Assembly: GCF_005893125.1 (NCBI RefSeq)
Contig: NZ_VCJS01000063.1
Span: 1-61,413 of the forward strand
Direction of reading: 5' to 3'
From: Nonomuraea basaltis
Lineage (GTDB): Bacteria > Actinomycetota > Actinomycetes > Streptosporangiales > Streptosporangiaceae
DNA: 61,413 nucleotides
Part shown: in pieces, positions 34,838 through 45,240 of the stretch
How positions within the stretch are numbered: the first letter of the stretch is position 1
How the letters are laid out: every line of letters begins with the position of its first letter
Notes under the pieces: generated by a model
The model's database searches: none
What the model was told of the DNA's origin: nothing
Seen by the model: the letters and a program-made list of their open reading frames with translations, nothing else
Position numbers and translations under genes: made by a program

Positions 34838-35816
34838 ACACGTCCGCCAGCACGCCGCCCGCCGGGGTGATCCGCGCGGGCGACGGGCTGTCGTACACGA
34901 CCATGAGCCGGCCGTCGTCCAGCCGCGCCAGGCCCTCCGGGTGGTCGCAGCCCACGCCGTAGGGCAGCTCCAGGACGGTCTCCAGCTCGTCCCCGGGGAC
35001 CACTCCCTGCCGCTTCCCCGGCCGCCAGCGCACCACGCGTACCGGGCCGTCGAGGTCCATGGTCGGCCCGGTGAGCAGCAGCAGCGACTCGCCGTCCGGG
35101 CACAGGTCCCGCACGCCGAGCCCGCCCAGGTCCAGGAAATGCTTGCGGTACGGCTCGCGTACCCGCAGCCGGCCCTTGCCCGCGTCGTCGAGCCGCAGCT
35201 CGAGCACCACCGCCCAGCCCCGCAGCACGGGGCCGCGCAGCCCGATGTAGACCTGCTCCGACACCACGGCGATGCCCTCGACGTCGAGGCCGTTGTCCTT
35301 GCCCGGCAGCGCCAGGAACGGTCCGAGGTGCCGGTCCTCGCGCAGCTGCGCGGCGAGGTTGTGCCCGCCGGCCAGGATCGCCCCGGGGCCCGGGTTCTCG
35401 TCGGACAGCGGCAGGCGGGCCAGGATGAAGCGGTTCTCCTCCCTGACCACCGTGGCCAGGCGGTCGGCGGCCTTCTCGGGGTCCTTCGACTTGACCTTCT
35501 TGCGCTTGAGGCTGTGCGAACCCACCAGCCAGAGGTGGCCGTTGGCGCGGGCCATGCCCTCGATGTCGGCCTCGTCCTCCGGGCCCGCGGGGAGGTCGAC
35601 GTAGTCGGTCAGCCGGAACGTGCGCTGATCACCGAAGTGGTCGCCCGCCCACGCCAGGTGCTCGAAGGTCGCGGTCTCGTCGCCGGCCACCCAGAGGCCG
35701 TTCGGGCTCTGACGGATCGCTGAGAGATTCGTGTGCGTTTGGGACGTTTGCGACGCGTGATCGAATCGCAGCTCCACCTGTTCCACGAAGCCATGATTGC
35801 ACTTCGGTTGCTTCAT
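34827..35816 (-). CDS. DUF3616 domain protein
   Basis: 329 aa, a beta-propeller-like DUF3616 protein: NLSAIRQSPNGLWVAGDE, DIEGMARANGHLWLVGSHS, GLDVEGIAVVSEQVYIGLRG and HPEGLARLDDGRLMVVYDS look like successive blades. No signal peptide; no ribosome-binding site is obvious. Function unknown. It overlaps the end of the Pth2-like gene. Confidence 0.85.
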   Translation of the reverse strand: MKQPKCNHGFVEQVELRFDHASQTSQTHTNLSAIRQSPNGLWVAGDETATFEHLAWAGDHFGDQRTFRLTDYVDLPAGPEDEADIEGMARANGHLWLVGSHSLKRKKVKSKDPEKAADRLATVVREENRFILARLPLSDENPGPGAILAGGHNLAAQLREDRHLGPFLALPGKDNGLDVEGIAVVSEQVYIGLRGPVLRGWAVVLELRLDDAGKGRLRVREPYRKHFLDLGGLGVRDLCPDGESLLLLTGPTMDLDGPVRVVRWRPGKRQGVVPGDELETVLELPYGVGCDHPEGLARLDDGRLMVVYDSPSPARITPAGGVLADVFTI

Positions 35817-35833
35817 GGGCGCAATGGCGCGAT

Positions 35834-36706
35834 ATGTCGTACGCTCCCGTCGTGCTCGATGGGGTAGATGAGATCAAGGGTTCCGAAGTGAGAACCGCGG
35901 CCAAGCCTGGAACCCCTACTTCTCCGCCCAAACGCTCCCGCATCGGTGACATCCGCATGCGGGCGGTGTATCGGGGGCTCGCCGCGGTCGCCATCGTCGT
36001 GGCCGCGGCCGCGGCGCTGGTCGTGGTGCTCCCGTCGGAGCCGGACGAGGTCGCGGCGGGGCCGGTAACCGCGCCGCCGGCCGCACCGCCCTCGTCCGGC
36101 CCCGCACCCACGCCGGCTCCCGCCGGAGCCCGGAGGGCCGCGCCGACGCCCGGCGCGACGCTCGCGCCCGGCTACACGGCCATGGAGGCCCTGTACGCCG
36201 ACCCGCGCGTCCCCCGGCTGACGGGCTCGGTCAAGCGCATGGCCCTGCCGTCGCCGTCCCGGCGGATCGTCAAGGACAAGCGCAGCGGCCTGGCCGTGCC
36301 GCGGCTCCCGAAGCCGTGGAAGGCGTACGGCGCGGCGCCGTTCACCACCAAGCAGGTGCTGCCCAGGACGCGCGGCACCAGCCTGCGCGGCACGTTCGTC
36401 ACCTGCCCGCTTCCGATCTTGGGCCAGGACTCGGCGCGCGACACCGCGCTGCTGGCCGCCCGCTGGACGCTCAACCACCACCCCAAGGGCGCCAAGATCA
36501 GCTGGATCGCCTCGCAGCCCGTCAAGCGCGGCTGGATGCTCGTCTACCGGGTCTCCTACGGCAAGCACACGTCCCGGGCGGCCGTCGTCATCATGGACGG
36601 GGGAATGAGCAAGCCCGGCCTGGCGTTCGTCACAGTGCCTGACTCGCAGCGAAAGCAGTGGCGTGATATCGGCCGCGTGGTTTCAGGGGTGCGTGTTCTA
36701 GGCTAG
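35834..36706 (+). CDS. Single-pass membrane-anchored hypothetical protein
   Basis: 290 aa: cytoplasmic N-terminus, one transmembrane helix (AAVAIVVAAAAALVVVLP, about residues 49-66), a Pro/Ala-rich linker (about 75-110) and an extracytoplasmic C-terminal domain (FTTKQVLPRTRG to the end) of unknown fold. GTG 35888 with AAGGG 7 nt upstream is an alternative start giving a shorter cytoplasmic tail. No family is recognised with confidence. Confidence 0.75.
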   Translation: MSYAPVVLDGVDEIKGSEVRTAAKPGTPTSPPKRSRIGDIRMRAVYRGLAAVAIVVAAAAALVVVLPSEPDEVAAGPVTAPPAAPPSSGPAPTPAPAGARRAAPTPGATLAPGYTAMEALYADPRVPRLTGSVKRMALPSPSRRIVKDKRSGLAVPRLPKPWKAYGAAPFTTKQVLPRTRGTSLRGTFVTCPLPILGQDSARDTALLAARWTLNHHPKGAKISWIASQPVKRGWMLVYRVSYGKHTSRAAVVIMDGGMSKPGLAFVTVPDSQRKQWRDIGRVVSGVRVLG

Positions 36707-36744
36707 AAAGATCATCATTGCGGCGCGATATGGGGAGTGACGCC

Positions 36745-38664
<1,920 letters not shown>

Positions 38665-38665
38665 C

Positions 38666-38682
38666 TTTTCCGAGAACTAGCG
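38666..38682 (+). repeat. Left attachment site core (attL)
   Basis: TTTTCCGAGAACTAGCG, starting 2 nt after the ftsH stop codon and 28 nt before the integrase stop. Paired with 56275-56291, 16 of 17 bases identical. Confidence 0.82.
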
Positions 38683-38709
38683 GGGTAACGCGTTTACCAG
38701 CAGTAACGC

Positions 38710-39999
38710 CTACATGGATCTTGTGGAGGGCACAACCAGGGCACTCGACGCATCGGCGTCGCCCTCGACGAAGAACGCATCCATGGCCTTCCGGGCGCGG
38801 TCTGAGGCGCTCGGAAGGAAGTGCGTGTAGATCCGCAATGTGAATCCTGGGTCGCTGTGCCCGAGGAACTCCGCAACGGTGCGGATGTCCACGCCAGCGG
38901 CTAGCCAGGCCGATGCAGCCGTGTGCCGTAAGACATGGCACATGTGCTCGGGGTACGACTTGCGTCGCTGACCCTCCTGCGTGGGCGGCACGATGCCGGC
39001 GGGCTCCAGCGCTCCCCGCCACATGGTGTTGTAGGTGCTGCGGTGAATGGCCTGCCCGCGACTTGACACGAACAGCAGCGGCACCGTGACCAGCTCTGCC
39101 TTGGCCTTCCCCCTCTCGACCCAAGGAAGCGTCACCTCGACGGGCGGATACTCCGCGATGTGGGCGCTCAGACGAAGCGCGACGGAAGCCGGCAACGGAA
39201 TGGTCCGTGTCTTACCGCGCTTGGGCGGAGAGAACACCAGCCGACCGCCGACCAGGCGAACCTGGCGCCTAACGTGGATCTCGCGGCCAAGGAAGTCGAT
39301 GTCCTCCAGGCCCACGCCGAGCAACTCCCCTTGCCTGTGTCCGCACCCTGCCCCCAGGAACGGCATCGCGCGATAGCGGCCGGGTAGAGCCTCGGCCATG
39401 GCTGTGACCTTGCTGCGCGTCCACGGCACAACCTTCTTCTTAGAAGGTGGCGGCGGGCTCACGGACTTGGAATGGACCGGGTTACGGCCGATGACCTGAT
39501 CTTCGACTGCTGCCGTGAAGATGGTTGAAACCATGTCCACGATGATCTTGATAGTGGACGGTAAGAGGGAAACTTCCATGCTCTTGATCCACTGCTGGAC
39601 CATGGACGGGCGCTTGGCCAGCAGCCCCATTGCCTTATTGCCGATGGGCTGGCCGTACACCCACTTCGACAGGCGGCTATCGATCTGCTGCAAAGTGGCG
39701 GGATCAACCGTGAGATTGCCTCGCCAGTCTCTGCTGTACGAGGTGAGGGTTACCTTGCCTGCTGCGGGATCGACATAGTCGCCGCGGTCCAAGCTGGCTT
39801 TGATCCTGGCTTCGAAGCTCTCCGCGGCAGGTTTCGTCTCGAAGTTGCGCTTCCGCTGCTTCCCCGCGTCATCCCGGTAGCGGACCTGCCAGCGCTCCCC
39901 GATGCCATGCTCAGCGCTCGGCACCCTGGCCGGCCTGCACTTGCACTTCGCCTCGTCCGGCTTGGGTCGGGACCTGTGCCACCGGTCGTAGACACTCAC
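38710..39999 (-). CDS. int: Tyrosine-type site-specific integrase
   Basis: 429-aa phage/AICE-type tyrosine recombinase that integrates and, with Xis, excises the element. The N-terminus has a Cys-rich patch (CKCRPA) and arm-binding region (WQVRYRDDAGKQRKRNFETK), then a SAM-like core-binding domain. Catalytic residues are visible: Arg in GAGCGHRQGELLG, HxxR in HVLRHTAAS, His in FLGHSDPGFT and the nucleophile Tyr in LRIYTHFLP. Its start overlaps the CI-like gene (ATGA), so both are transcribed together from the 40.7-kb regulatory region. Confidence 0.95.
   Translation of the reverse strand: MSVYDRWHRSRPKPDEAKCKCRPARVPSAEHGIGERWQVRYRDDAGKQRKRNFETKPAAESFEARIKASLDRGDYVDPAAGKVTLTSYSRDWRGNLTVDPATLQQIDSRLSKWVYGQPIGNKAMGLLAKRPSMVQQWIKSMEVSLLPSTIKIIVDMVSTIFTAAVEDQVIGRNPVHSKSVSPPPPSKKKVVPWTRSKVTAMAEALPGRYRAMPFLGAGCGHRQGELLGVGLEDIDFLGREIHVRRQVRLVGGRLVFSPPKRGKTRTIPLPASVALRLSAHIAEYPPVEVTLPWVERGKAKAELVTVPLLFVSSRGQAIHRSTYNTMWRGALEPAGIVPPTQEGQRRKSYPEHMCHVLRHTAASAWLAAGVDIRTVAEFLGHSDPGFTLRIYTHFLPSASDRARKAMDAFFVEGDADASSALVVPSTRSM
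38727..38744 (+). repeat. Candidate integrase arm sites, left pair
   Basis: AGGGCAC at 38727-38733 and 38738-38744, 11 bp apart, inside the 3' end of the integrase gene. The same pair at the same spacing and orientation occurs at 56150-56167 by the right end. Confidence 0.45.
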
Positions 40000-40664
40000 T
40001 GGTCCTCCTCCTCCGATCGGAGCTCCGCGAGGATCTCTTCAAGAGACTGTCTCTTCTCGCCAGGCTTCGGCGTGTACTTGGGCTTCGGCAGGTTGTGGCG
40101 CGGGAACCAGCCGTCCTTGACGCGACGTACGTACTCCACGGCCTGGTTGGGAGCAACGCCGCCCTCTTCTGCTGCATCAAGGGCGTCCAGCACAGCGTTT
40201 AGCACGTCGCGCTTGTGGATGATCGTGTCGACGTCGAGCTGCCTCGGATACTGAGGGCGGCTCTCTCGATGGAATCTCGCCTCGCGTTCGTCATCAATGA
40301 GTTGCGGGCGGTCAGACCAAATATTGGGTAGGGGTCGGTCTCCAACGGCCCAGTACCAGGCGTTTCGCGCCTCCAGTGGTGCTTTCGGTGTCAGACGAAT
40401 CTGTTCGTCGTCCGCGTTGCCTGTGAACAAGAGTCGATTGGGCGTTACATCTAGGGCCAGGGCCAGGGCCATCAGGTCGTCAGCGTCGATACGCCGATCG
40501 CCTTTCTCGATCTTGCTGATCACTGATGGTTGCATGGGACGCCCAAGCGCCTCCATGCGCTCCGAGAGCTGTCGCTGGTCGAGGCCGAGCGACTTGCGGA
40601 GCGCAGCGACGTTGTCCGCAACGCGCTTCCCAGTAGGTCCGAGGTCAATGGGGCGATTCGCCAT
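39996..40664 (-). CDS. XRE/CI-like repressor
   Basis: 222 aa. The N-terminal Cro/CI helix-turn-helix covers about residues 14-75 (LRKSLGLDQRQLSERMEALG as first helices, PSVISKIEKGDRRIDADDL as recognition helix). The rest is hydrophilic and unassigned. First gene of a two-gene unit with int and divergent from xis; two related operators lie between them, so it probably keeps the element quiescent. Confidence 0.88.
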   Translation of the reverse strand: MANRPIDLGPTGKRVADNVAALRKSLGLDQRQLSERMEALGRPMQPSVISKIEKGDRRIDADDLMALALALDVTPNRLLFTGNADDEQIRLTPKAPLEARNAWYWAVGDRPLPNIWSDRPQLIDDEREARFHRESRPQYPRQLDVDTIIHKRDVLNAVLDALDAAEEGGVAPNQAVEYVRRVKDGWFPRHNLPKPKYTPKPGEKRQSLEEILAELRSEEEDQ

Positions 40665-40686
40665 GATGGCGATTCAATCCTACTTC

Positions 40687-40760
40687 TTGACGAATCTCAA
40701 GAGACACGAGTACGGTCTCAAGCAATCTCGATTATCGAGTGTCAACTTTCGATTATGGAG
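40687..40760. promoter_or_regulatory. Divergent control region repressor/int vs xis
   Basis: Plus strand: TTGACG (40687-40692), 18-nt spacer, TACGGT (40711-40716). Minus strand: a perfect -35 TTGACA (40740-40745 complement). Palindrome CTCGATTATCGAG (40727-40739) abuts this -35; a second, imperfect copy TCGATTATGGAG lies at 40749-40760, centres 21 bp apart. Typical two-site repressor control. Confidence 0.6.
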
Positions 40761-40766
40761 AATCCT

Positions 40767-40970
40767 GTGACCGTAAAGATCAGCCCCAGCGCGCGGCGTG
40801 CGCTCGGCAAGCCTCTGGAGGTTGCCGACTACCTCGGCATCCCGGAAGCCACCCTCAAGCAGTGGCGCTGGCTCGGTAAGGGCCCGAAGTTCGTCCCGGT
40901 CGGGCGTCACGTCCGTTACCGCTGGAGTGACGTGGAGACGTGGCTCGACGAGCAGGCAGGGGCGGCCTGA
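40767..40970 (+). CDS. xis: Excisionase-like HTH protein
   Basis: 67-aa DNA-binding protein of the MerR-like/excisionase HTH_17 type: LEVADYLGIPEATLKQWRWL then GPKFVPVGRHVRYRWSDVET is the classic winged motif. GTG 40767 has GGAG 6 nt upstream; ATG 40755 would add four residues. Its position next to the repressor and integrase supports a directionality-factor role. Confidence 0.85.
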   Translation: MTVKISPSARRALGKPLEVADYLGIPEATLKQWRWLGKGPKFVPVGRHVRYRWSDVETWLDEQAGAA

Positions 40971-41326
40971 TGCACCCGCCCGACAAGCAGAACGGCCCCG
41001 GGAGCACCACCTCCCAGGGCCGCAACGAGAGCAAGGCCGACCAGACCGAAGCTTTCTCGTCTGTCACCGTACAGCCCGGCGCTGACAAGAGGAAGCCGCA
41101 GCAGCTCCCGATCGTGTTGTCCGCGACCGCGTACCCCGCCGGTTACGGCCAGGTCACCATCCTGATCGTGCTGGACACCGAGTGCGCGTGTGGTGATTGG
41201 CACAGTCACCGGCTCCGCTCGGAGTCGATCCCCTCCCTGCTCAACCGCAAGGCCAGGTGCGGGGCCAAGTACGAACTCGCCCTGCACGCTCCGCGCGTCC
41301 GCCGCGCTCGGAGGGCGGCGGCGTGA
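40970..41326 (+). CDS. Hypothetical element protein (118 aa)
   Basis: Start overlaps the xis stop (TGATG). The middle has a hydrophobic strand pattern (GYGQVTILIVLDTECACGD) followed by WHSHRLRSES and a basic tail; Cys and His residues could bind metal. No family recognised. Part of the tightly coupled xis-to-ATPase operon. Confidence 0.7.
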   Translation: MHPPDKQNGPGSTTSQGRNESKADQTEAFSSVTVQPGADKRKPQQLPIVLSATAYPAGYGQVTILIVLDTECACGDWHSHRLRSESIPSLLNRKARCGAKYELALHAPRVRRARRAAA

Positions 41327-41508
41327 TGACCCCTGACGAGTTCTACGCCGTGTACGCCCTCGGCTTCCACGCCGGTGAGGAGACCGGCTACGGCCGCCGC
41401 CTCGCCGAAGAGGAAGCCATGTGGGCGGAGCTCGCCGAGCACGTCCGCAAGCACGCCAACATGCGGACCTTCGCCGAGATCCAGCAGGCCCGCAAGGAGG
41501 CCGCGTGA
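41326..41508 (+). CDS. Hypothetical element protein (60 aa)
   Basis: Small acidic helical protein (TPDEFYAVYALGFHAGEETG, then Arg/Glu-rich helix). It overlaps the previous stop (TGATG; GTG 41323 is also possible) and the next start (GTGA). No family recognised. Confidence 0.65.
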   Translation: MTPDEFYAVYALGFHAGEETGYGRRLAEEEAMWAELAEHVRKHANMRTFAEIQQARKEAA

Positions 41509-42857
41509 CTGACCGGTGCCGTTGCGGCGCCCTGCTCGTCGAGCTCCGCGACCAGGAGGGCTCGTATGAGGCGTGTCCGATCTGCGAGCAGGAGCCGGAT
41601 GCATGCCAGTGCGAGGTGACGAAGAAGACAGCGACGACGCCCACGTTCGCCAGGCACATCAAGCTCACCCGCGCCTCCACGATCGAGCCTGAGCCCGTCG
41701 TATGGGCGTGGGAGGAGAACGGGAACGGCCGCATCCCCTCCGGATCGCTGTCGGTCGCCGCTGGACGGGAGGGCACCGGCAAATCCTCGTTCGGCATCTG
41801 GATGGCCGCCGGCATCACCACAGGTAGCCTGCCCGGCCCGCTGCTCGGCAGGCCCGCTGACGTCATTTACGTGGCGGTTGAGGACTCGTGGAAGTTCACC
41901 CTGGTCCCACGCCTGATCGCGGCCGGTGCCGACCTCGAGCGCGTATGGCGTGCCGAGGTGGCCGTGAGCGAGCTGGAGGTGGGCACGCTCAACCTACCCA
42001 GTGACCTCAGTTTGCTCGAGGCCAGCATCAAGGAGAACGGCGTCAAGCTGGTCGTACTCGATCCGCTGCTGAGCTTGATCTCTGAGGGCATCGACACCCA
42101 CAAGTCTCGGCCCGTACGGACTGCCCTCGACCCGCTCGCGGCGTTGGCCGACCGTACCGGCGCCGTGGTGCTCGGCATCGCCCACTTCAACAAGGGATCC
42201 AGCTCCGACCCCTCGTCGCTGATCACCGGATCGGGGGCGTTCAAGGACGTGCCGCGGTCGGTGTTCGGGTTCGCCGTGGATCCCGAAGACGAGTCGCGTG
42301 TCATGACCCAGACGAAGAACTCGCTCGGCAAGCTCGACATCCCCAGCCTGGCCTACCGCATCGACTCGACGAAGATCGAGACAAAGAAGGGTATGGCCGA
42401 CGTCGGTCGGTTCGTGTTCGACGGAGAAGCGACGCGCTCGGTTCAGGACATCCTGTCCGCCACGGGCGAAGACGGCGACCAGCGGCAGGAAAAGGTCGCA
42501 GCCACGGACTATCTGATGAAGGCGCTCCACGGCCGGTGGCGACGTACGAACGAGATCAAGGAAGAGGCTCGCGAGGCGTACGCCATGAGCGCTCGAACGC
42601 TTGAGCGAGCCCGTAAGTCCCTGGGTGTGGTGGCCAAGCCGTTCCCGACCGCTGCGGACGGTAGCAACGAGTGGTGGCTGTCGCTGCCTGAGCAGACCGC
42701 CACTTTGGCGGACCCAAAGGCCAAGGCCGCCAAGCCCAAGTCTGTGACCAGCAAAGACAGCCAGACCGCCAAAGACCGTCACGTCACAAAAAGTGGCGGT
42801 CTTGGCGGCCTTCCCCCCGGCAACGTAACCCCGCTCTTCCCAGGAGACGCATCATGA
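41505..42857 (+). CDS. RecA-fold (RepA/AAA_25-like) ATPase
   Basis: 450 aa. The N-terminus has three Cys pairs (5/7, 24/27, 34/36), a zinc-ribbon-like module. The ATPase domain has Walker A GREGTGKSS (87-95), a Walker B strand KLVVLDPLLSLIS and AVVLGIAHFNKG, as in RepA-type hexameric helicases. The C-terminus has a helix-turn-helix-like segment (RTNEIKEEAREAYAMSARTL) and a Lys-rich tail. A role in autonomous replication of the excised element is likely. GTG start with AAGGAGG upstream. Confidence 0.82.
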   Translation: MTDRCRCGALLVELRDQEGSYEACPICEQEPDACQCEVTKKTATTPTFARHIKLTRASTIEPEPVVWAWEENGNGRIPSGSLSVAAGREGTGKSSFGIWMAAGITTGSLPGPLLGRPADVIYVAVEDSWKFTLVPRLIAAGADLERVWRAEVAVSELEVGTLNLPSDLSLLEASIKENGVKLVVLDPLLSLISEGIDTHKSRPVRTALDPLAALADRTGAVVLGIAHFNKGSSSDPSSLITGSGAFKDVPRSVFGFAVDPEDESRVMTQTKNSLGKLDIPSLAYRIDSTKIETKKGMADVGRFVFDGEATRSVQDILSATGEDGDQRQEKVAATDYLMKALHGRWRRTNEIKEEAREAYAMSARTLERARKSLGVVAKPFPTAADGSNEWWLSLPEQTATLADPKAKAAKPKSVTSKDSQTAKDRHVTKSGGLGGLPPGNVTPLFPGDAS

Positions 42858-43510
42858 GCAAGATCCTCAATACCCAGAACGCCGAGATCACCACCGTGAC
42901 GGTGGAGGTGAAGACCATCACCATCTCGCGCAAGCAGGTGACGCTGTCCGTCTTCCGGCAGCTCCGTGAGGAACCCATCCTCTCCAAGGACCTCACCCTT
43001 AACGGCGTCCCGTGGGGCTACGTCAACTACCACCCGGCCAAGTGCGGGGACGAGGGCGAACACCTGCACGTGGTGTGGCAGAAGGGCAACGATCTCTTGC
43101 GTAGCAGGATCAACGCCCCCGCCAACGCCAACCTTGAGGTCGCTCCTTGGGTCCAACTCGTCCTCTCTGCGGCGATAGCTGAAGGTCTCCAGACAAAGCT
43201 CGCGGGAGTCGCGGATCCCGCCGAGAAGTTCGGCTTCTCCGACGTGACCATCGTCCGCAACTACCACAAGCCCGGGTACGGATGGTTCACATACGGCGGA
43301 GTCCGCTTCCACGCCCGGATGATCGCCGAGCAGTTCGCTGCCGTCTACACGCGCGACAAGCACCCGGCCTCGATCAGGGAGGCGGGCATGCAGATCACCG
43401 GCCCCAACAGCGACGCTAGCGCCATCGCCGCTCTCAAGCTGCCTGTGAGTGAGTACCACGCGGTGTGGGACGCACTGTCTGCCCTGCCTCACCTGTTCAT
43501 CGCCGTCTAG
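42854..43510 (+). CDS. Hypothetical element protein (218 aa)
   Basis: Translationally coupled to the ATPase (ATGA). Mixed alpha/beta soluble protein with GVPWGYVNYHPAKC and GYGWFTYGGVRFHARMIAEQ; no family recognised. It is the last gene before a strong terminator, so it probably belongs to the replication/maintenance operon. Confidence 0.7.
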   Translation: MSKILNTQNAEITTVTVEVKTITISRKQVTLSVFRQLREEPILSKDLTLNGVPWGYVNYHPAKCGDEGEHLHVVWQKGNDLLRSRINAPANANLEVAPWVQLVLSAAIAEGLQTKLAGVADPAEKFGFSDVTIVRNYHKPGYGWFTYGGVRFHARMIAEQFAAVYTRDKHPASIREAGMQITGPNSDASAIAALKLPVSEYHAVWDALSALPHLFIAV

Positions 43511-43518
43511 CAAGTCAA

Positions 43519-43547
43519 GGCCGGGCTCACCCGAATTGAGCCCGGCC
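43519..43547 (+). terminator. Terminator after the replication operon
   Basis: Perfect 11-bp stem GGCCGGGCTCA / TGAGCCCGGCC with a 7-nt loop, 8 nt after the stop of the preceding gene. No T-run, as usual in high-GC actinomycetes. Confidence 0.7.
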
Positions 43548-43566
43548 CTCTACCAAGGAGGATCGC

Positions 43567-43845
43567 ATGACCACACAGTCGACTCTGTTCGACCTCCCGA
43601 CGCCGGCCGTGCACTGCCACCGCTGCGAGAAGGAGATCCCCGACCCCGGTCCGCTTGAGACATCCGTCATGAGCTCGGCCAAGCCCCGTCAGCGCGACGG
43701 CTACATGGGCGAGTGCCTCAACTGCAATCACGCCGTGGCGGTCGAACAGCTCCGCGACTGGGCGTCCAGCCATAAGAGCGCGGACGACAGGGCCAAGGCT
43801 CACGCCTGGATCGACGCGCTGGCGGCAACCGGGGGAACGCCATGA
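43567..43845 (+). CDS. Zinc-ribbon-like hypothetical protein (92 aa)
   Basis: HCHRCEKEIP and ECLNCNHAV give two CxxC knuckles around a short loop, so a small zinc ribbon is likely. AAGGAGG precedes the ATG. Overlaps the next small ORF (ATGA). Function unknown. Confidence 0.7.
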   Translation: MTTQSTLFDLPTPAVHCHRCEKEIPDPGPLETSVMSSAKPRQRDGYMGECLNCNHAVAVEQLRDWASSHKSADDRAKAHAWIDALAATGGTP

Positions 43846-44012
43846 CCGCGGGAACCGTGGGCGCCAGACCCACAGTTGAGGGCGCGATCGTGACAGCCCT
43901 CCCCACAGGAGGCCAGTCCCGTCAGGTCCCGGAAGGACCTTACGCCCAGGGAGGGGGGCTATCTCCCACCGAGGTGCTCCATGACAGAGCACCTATCAAG
44001 CCCACTCCATGA
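43842..44012 (+). CDS. Small ORF (56 aa)
   Basis: ATG overlaps the previous stop (ATGA). It encodes a Gly/Pro-rich peptide starting MTAGTVGARPTVEGAIV and ending at TGA 44010-44012. No domain. Supported only by the overlap, so a real product is uncertain. Confidence 0.35.
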   Translation: MTAGTVGARPTVEGAIVTALPTGGQSRQVPEGPYAQGGGLSPTEVLHDRAPIKPTP

Positions 44013-44028
44013 CAGACAGGAGAACACC

Positions 44029-44163
44029 ATGACCGACACCAGGGCGGCCGACGAGCCCAATGAAGAACCCGACCAGGCCACCCCTATCGACTACCGCACC
44101 GCTGACGACGCCACCTTCCAAGCCGAACTCAACCGGCTCGGCGTCCACCGCCGCCGCCGCTAA
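44029..44163 (+). CDS. Small hypothetical protein (44 aa)
   Basis: Acidic peptide with a basic end (ELNRLGVHRRRR). CAGGAG lies 7 nt before ATG 44029. The longer reading frame from 43981 is less likely. Followed 18 nt later by the next gene with its own GAGGAG. Confidence 0.5.
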   Translation: MTDTRAADEPNEEPDQATPIDYRTADDATFQAELNRLGVHRRRR

Positions 44164-44181
44164 CAACCCGAGGAGAACAGC

Positions 44182-44934
44182 ATGAAGACCCAAGAAATCC
44201 CCGAGATCCACACCACCCTCCGCCACCTCACCGCCAGCCGACCCGGAACCCTGCTCGGCGGCGCTACCCGCGGCGACTACACCGTTCCCGCCCACCTGCT
44301 CGACCTGTACACCGAAATCCAGGAACTCGCCGGCACCCCAGCCGGACCCGGCACCGGGCTCTCCTACAACGACCGCAATCGCAAGGCCGTCGAACTCGCC
44401 GATGAGATCGGCCGCGGCTTCGCCTACAACAACGCGCAACTGCTCGCCGACCACATCCAGCCCGCGCTCGACAAGCTCACCGACCAGGCCAAGCCCGTCG
44501 TCAAGCTGCTCGGCAGGTACGCCCACGAGCCCAACCCCACCGTCGACCTGCTCGTCGAAGCCGACGATGTCCGCCACGCCTACATCCAGCTAGGCGACAT
44601 CGCCATCCAGTACGGCAACATCCGTGCCGGATGGAGGATCCTGCGCCAGCCAGACGGCCAGGACACCATCGACCCGCACGGCCTGCTCTCCCCGCTCGCC
44701 GAGTTCAAGGACCTGCCCGACGCGTACCCCGACTGGTGGAACGCAGCCAACCAGCGCGGCACCTGGCCCTGGATCGGAGGCGACCGAGGCAAGCTCGCAT
44801 GGGCCATCGCCAACGACGTCACCCTGTGGGCACCCAGCGCCCAGCAGCAGACCCACGAGTGGGAGACCCACAGGGGCACCACCCACAAGCTCAACCCCTA
44901 CATCATCGGCGACAAGAGCCACACCAACGTGTGA
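44182..44934 (+). CDS. Hypothetical element protein (250 aa)
   Basis: GAGGAG 7-8 nt before ATG 44182. Soluble, largely helical, with LLGGATRGDYTVPAHLLDLY and the Trp-rich PDWWNAANQRGTWPWIGG. No family recognised. It ends just before a terminator. Confidence 0.7.
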   Translation: MKTQEIPEIHTTLRHLTASRPGTLLGGATRGDYTVPAHLLDLYTEIQELAGTPAGPGTGLSYNDRNRKAVELADEIGRGFAYNNAQLLADHIQPALDKLTDQAKPVVKLLGRYAHEPNPTVDLLVEADDVRHAYIQLGDIAIQYGNIRAGWRILRQPDGQDTIDPHGLLSPLAEFKDLPDAYPDWWNAANQRGTWPWIGGDRGKLAWAIANDVTLWAPSAQQQTHEWETHRGTTHKLNPYIIGDKSHTNV

Positions 44935-44950
44935 CAACCCCATGAGACGT

Positions 44951-44987
44951 GGGCGCGCTGGCTCCTACTCCTGTGTCCAGCGCGCCC
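44951..44987 (+). terminator. Terminator before the packaging-type block
   Basis: GGGCGCGCTGG / CCAGCGCGCCC, 11-bp perfect stem with a 15-nt loop, 17 nt after the preceding stop. Confidence 0.7.
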
Positions 44988-45240
44988 GCACCACCCTGGG
45001 GACGATCACCCTAGGCCCGACCTCGGGGAGACCGTGGTGGAGGCAGATTTTGATCTGTACGGAACCCCCAGATCGGACGGCACCGCGTTTCCGCAGGTCA
45101 GGGTACCCGGGGGGCCACCCGGTCAAGATCACCCCTAGTAGACCGTGGAGGAGATCGCTAAAAAGTGCCGCATTGCTCATGTTTTCGTTTTTTCAGGGCC
45201 GTTTTTGGGCCATTTCGACTGTTTTAGGAGGTCAGAGGCT
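44988..45240. other. Non-coding segment upstream of terS-like gene
   Basis: No gene seen. It contains CAGAT-TTTG-ATCTG (small hairpin), two related blocks (GAGACCGTGGTGGAGG and TAGACCGTGGAGGAG) and, at about 45177-45235, a T-rich low-GC tract unlike the rest of the window, including GGCC-GTTTTTG-GGCC. It may hold the promoter of the terS block or, if packaging occurs, a cos/pac-type site. Confidence 0.4.
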
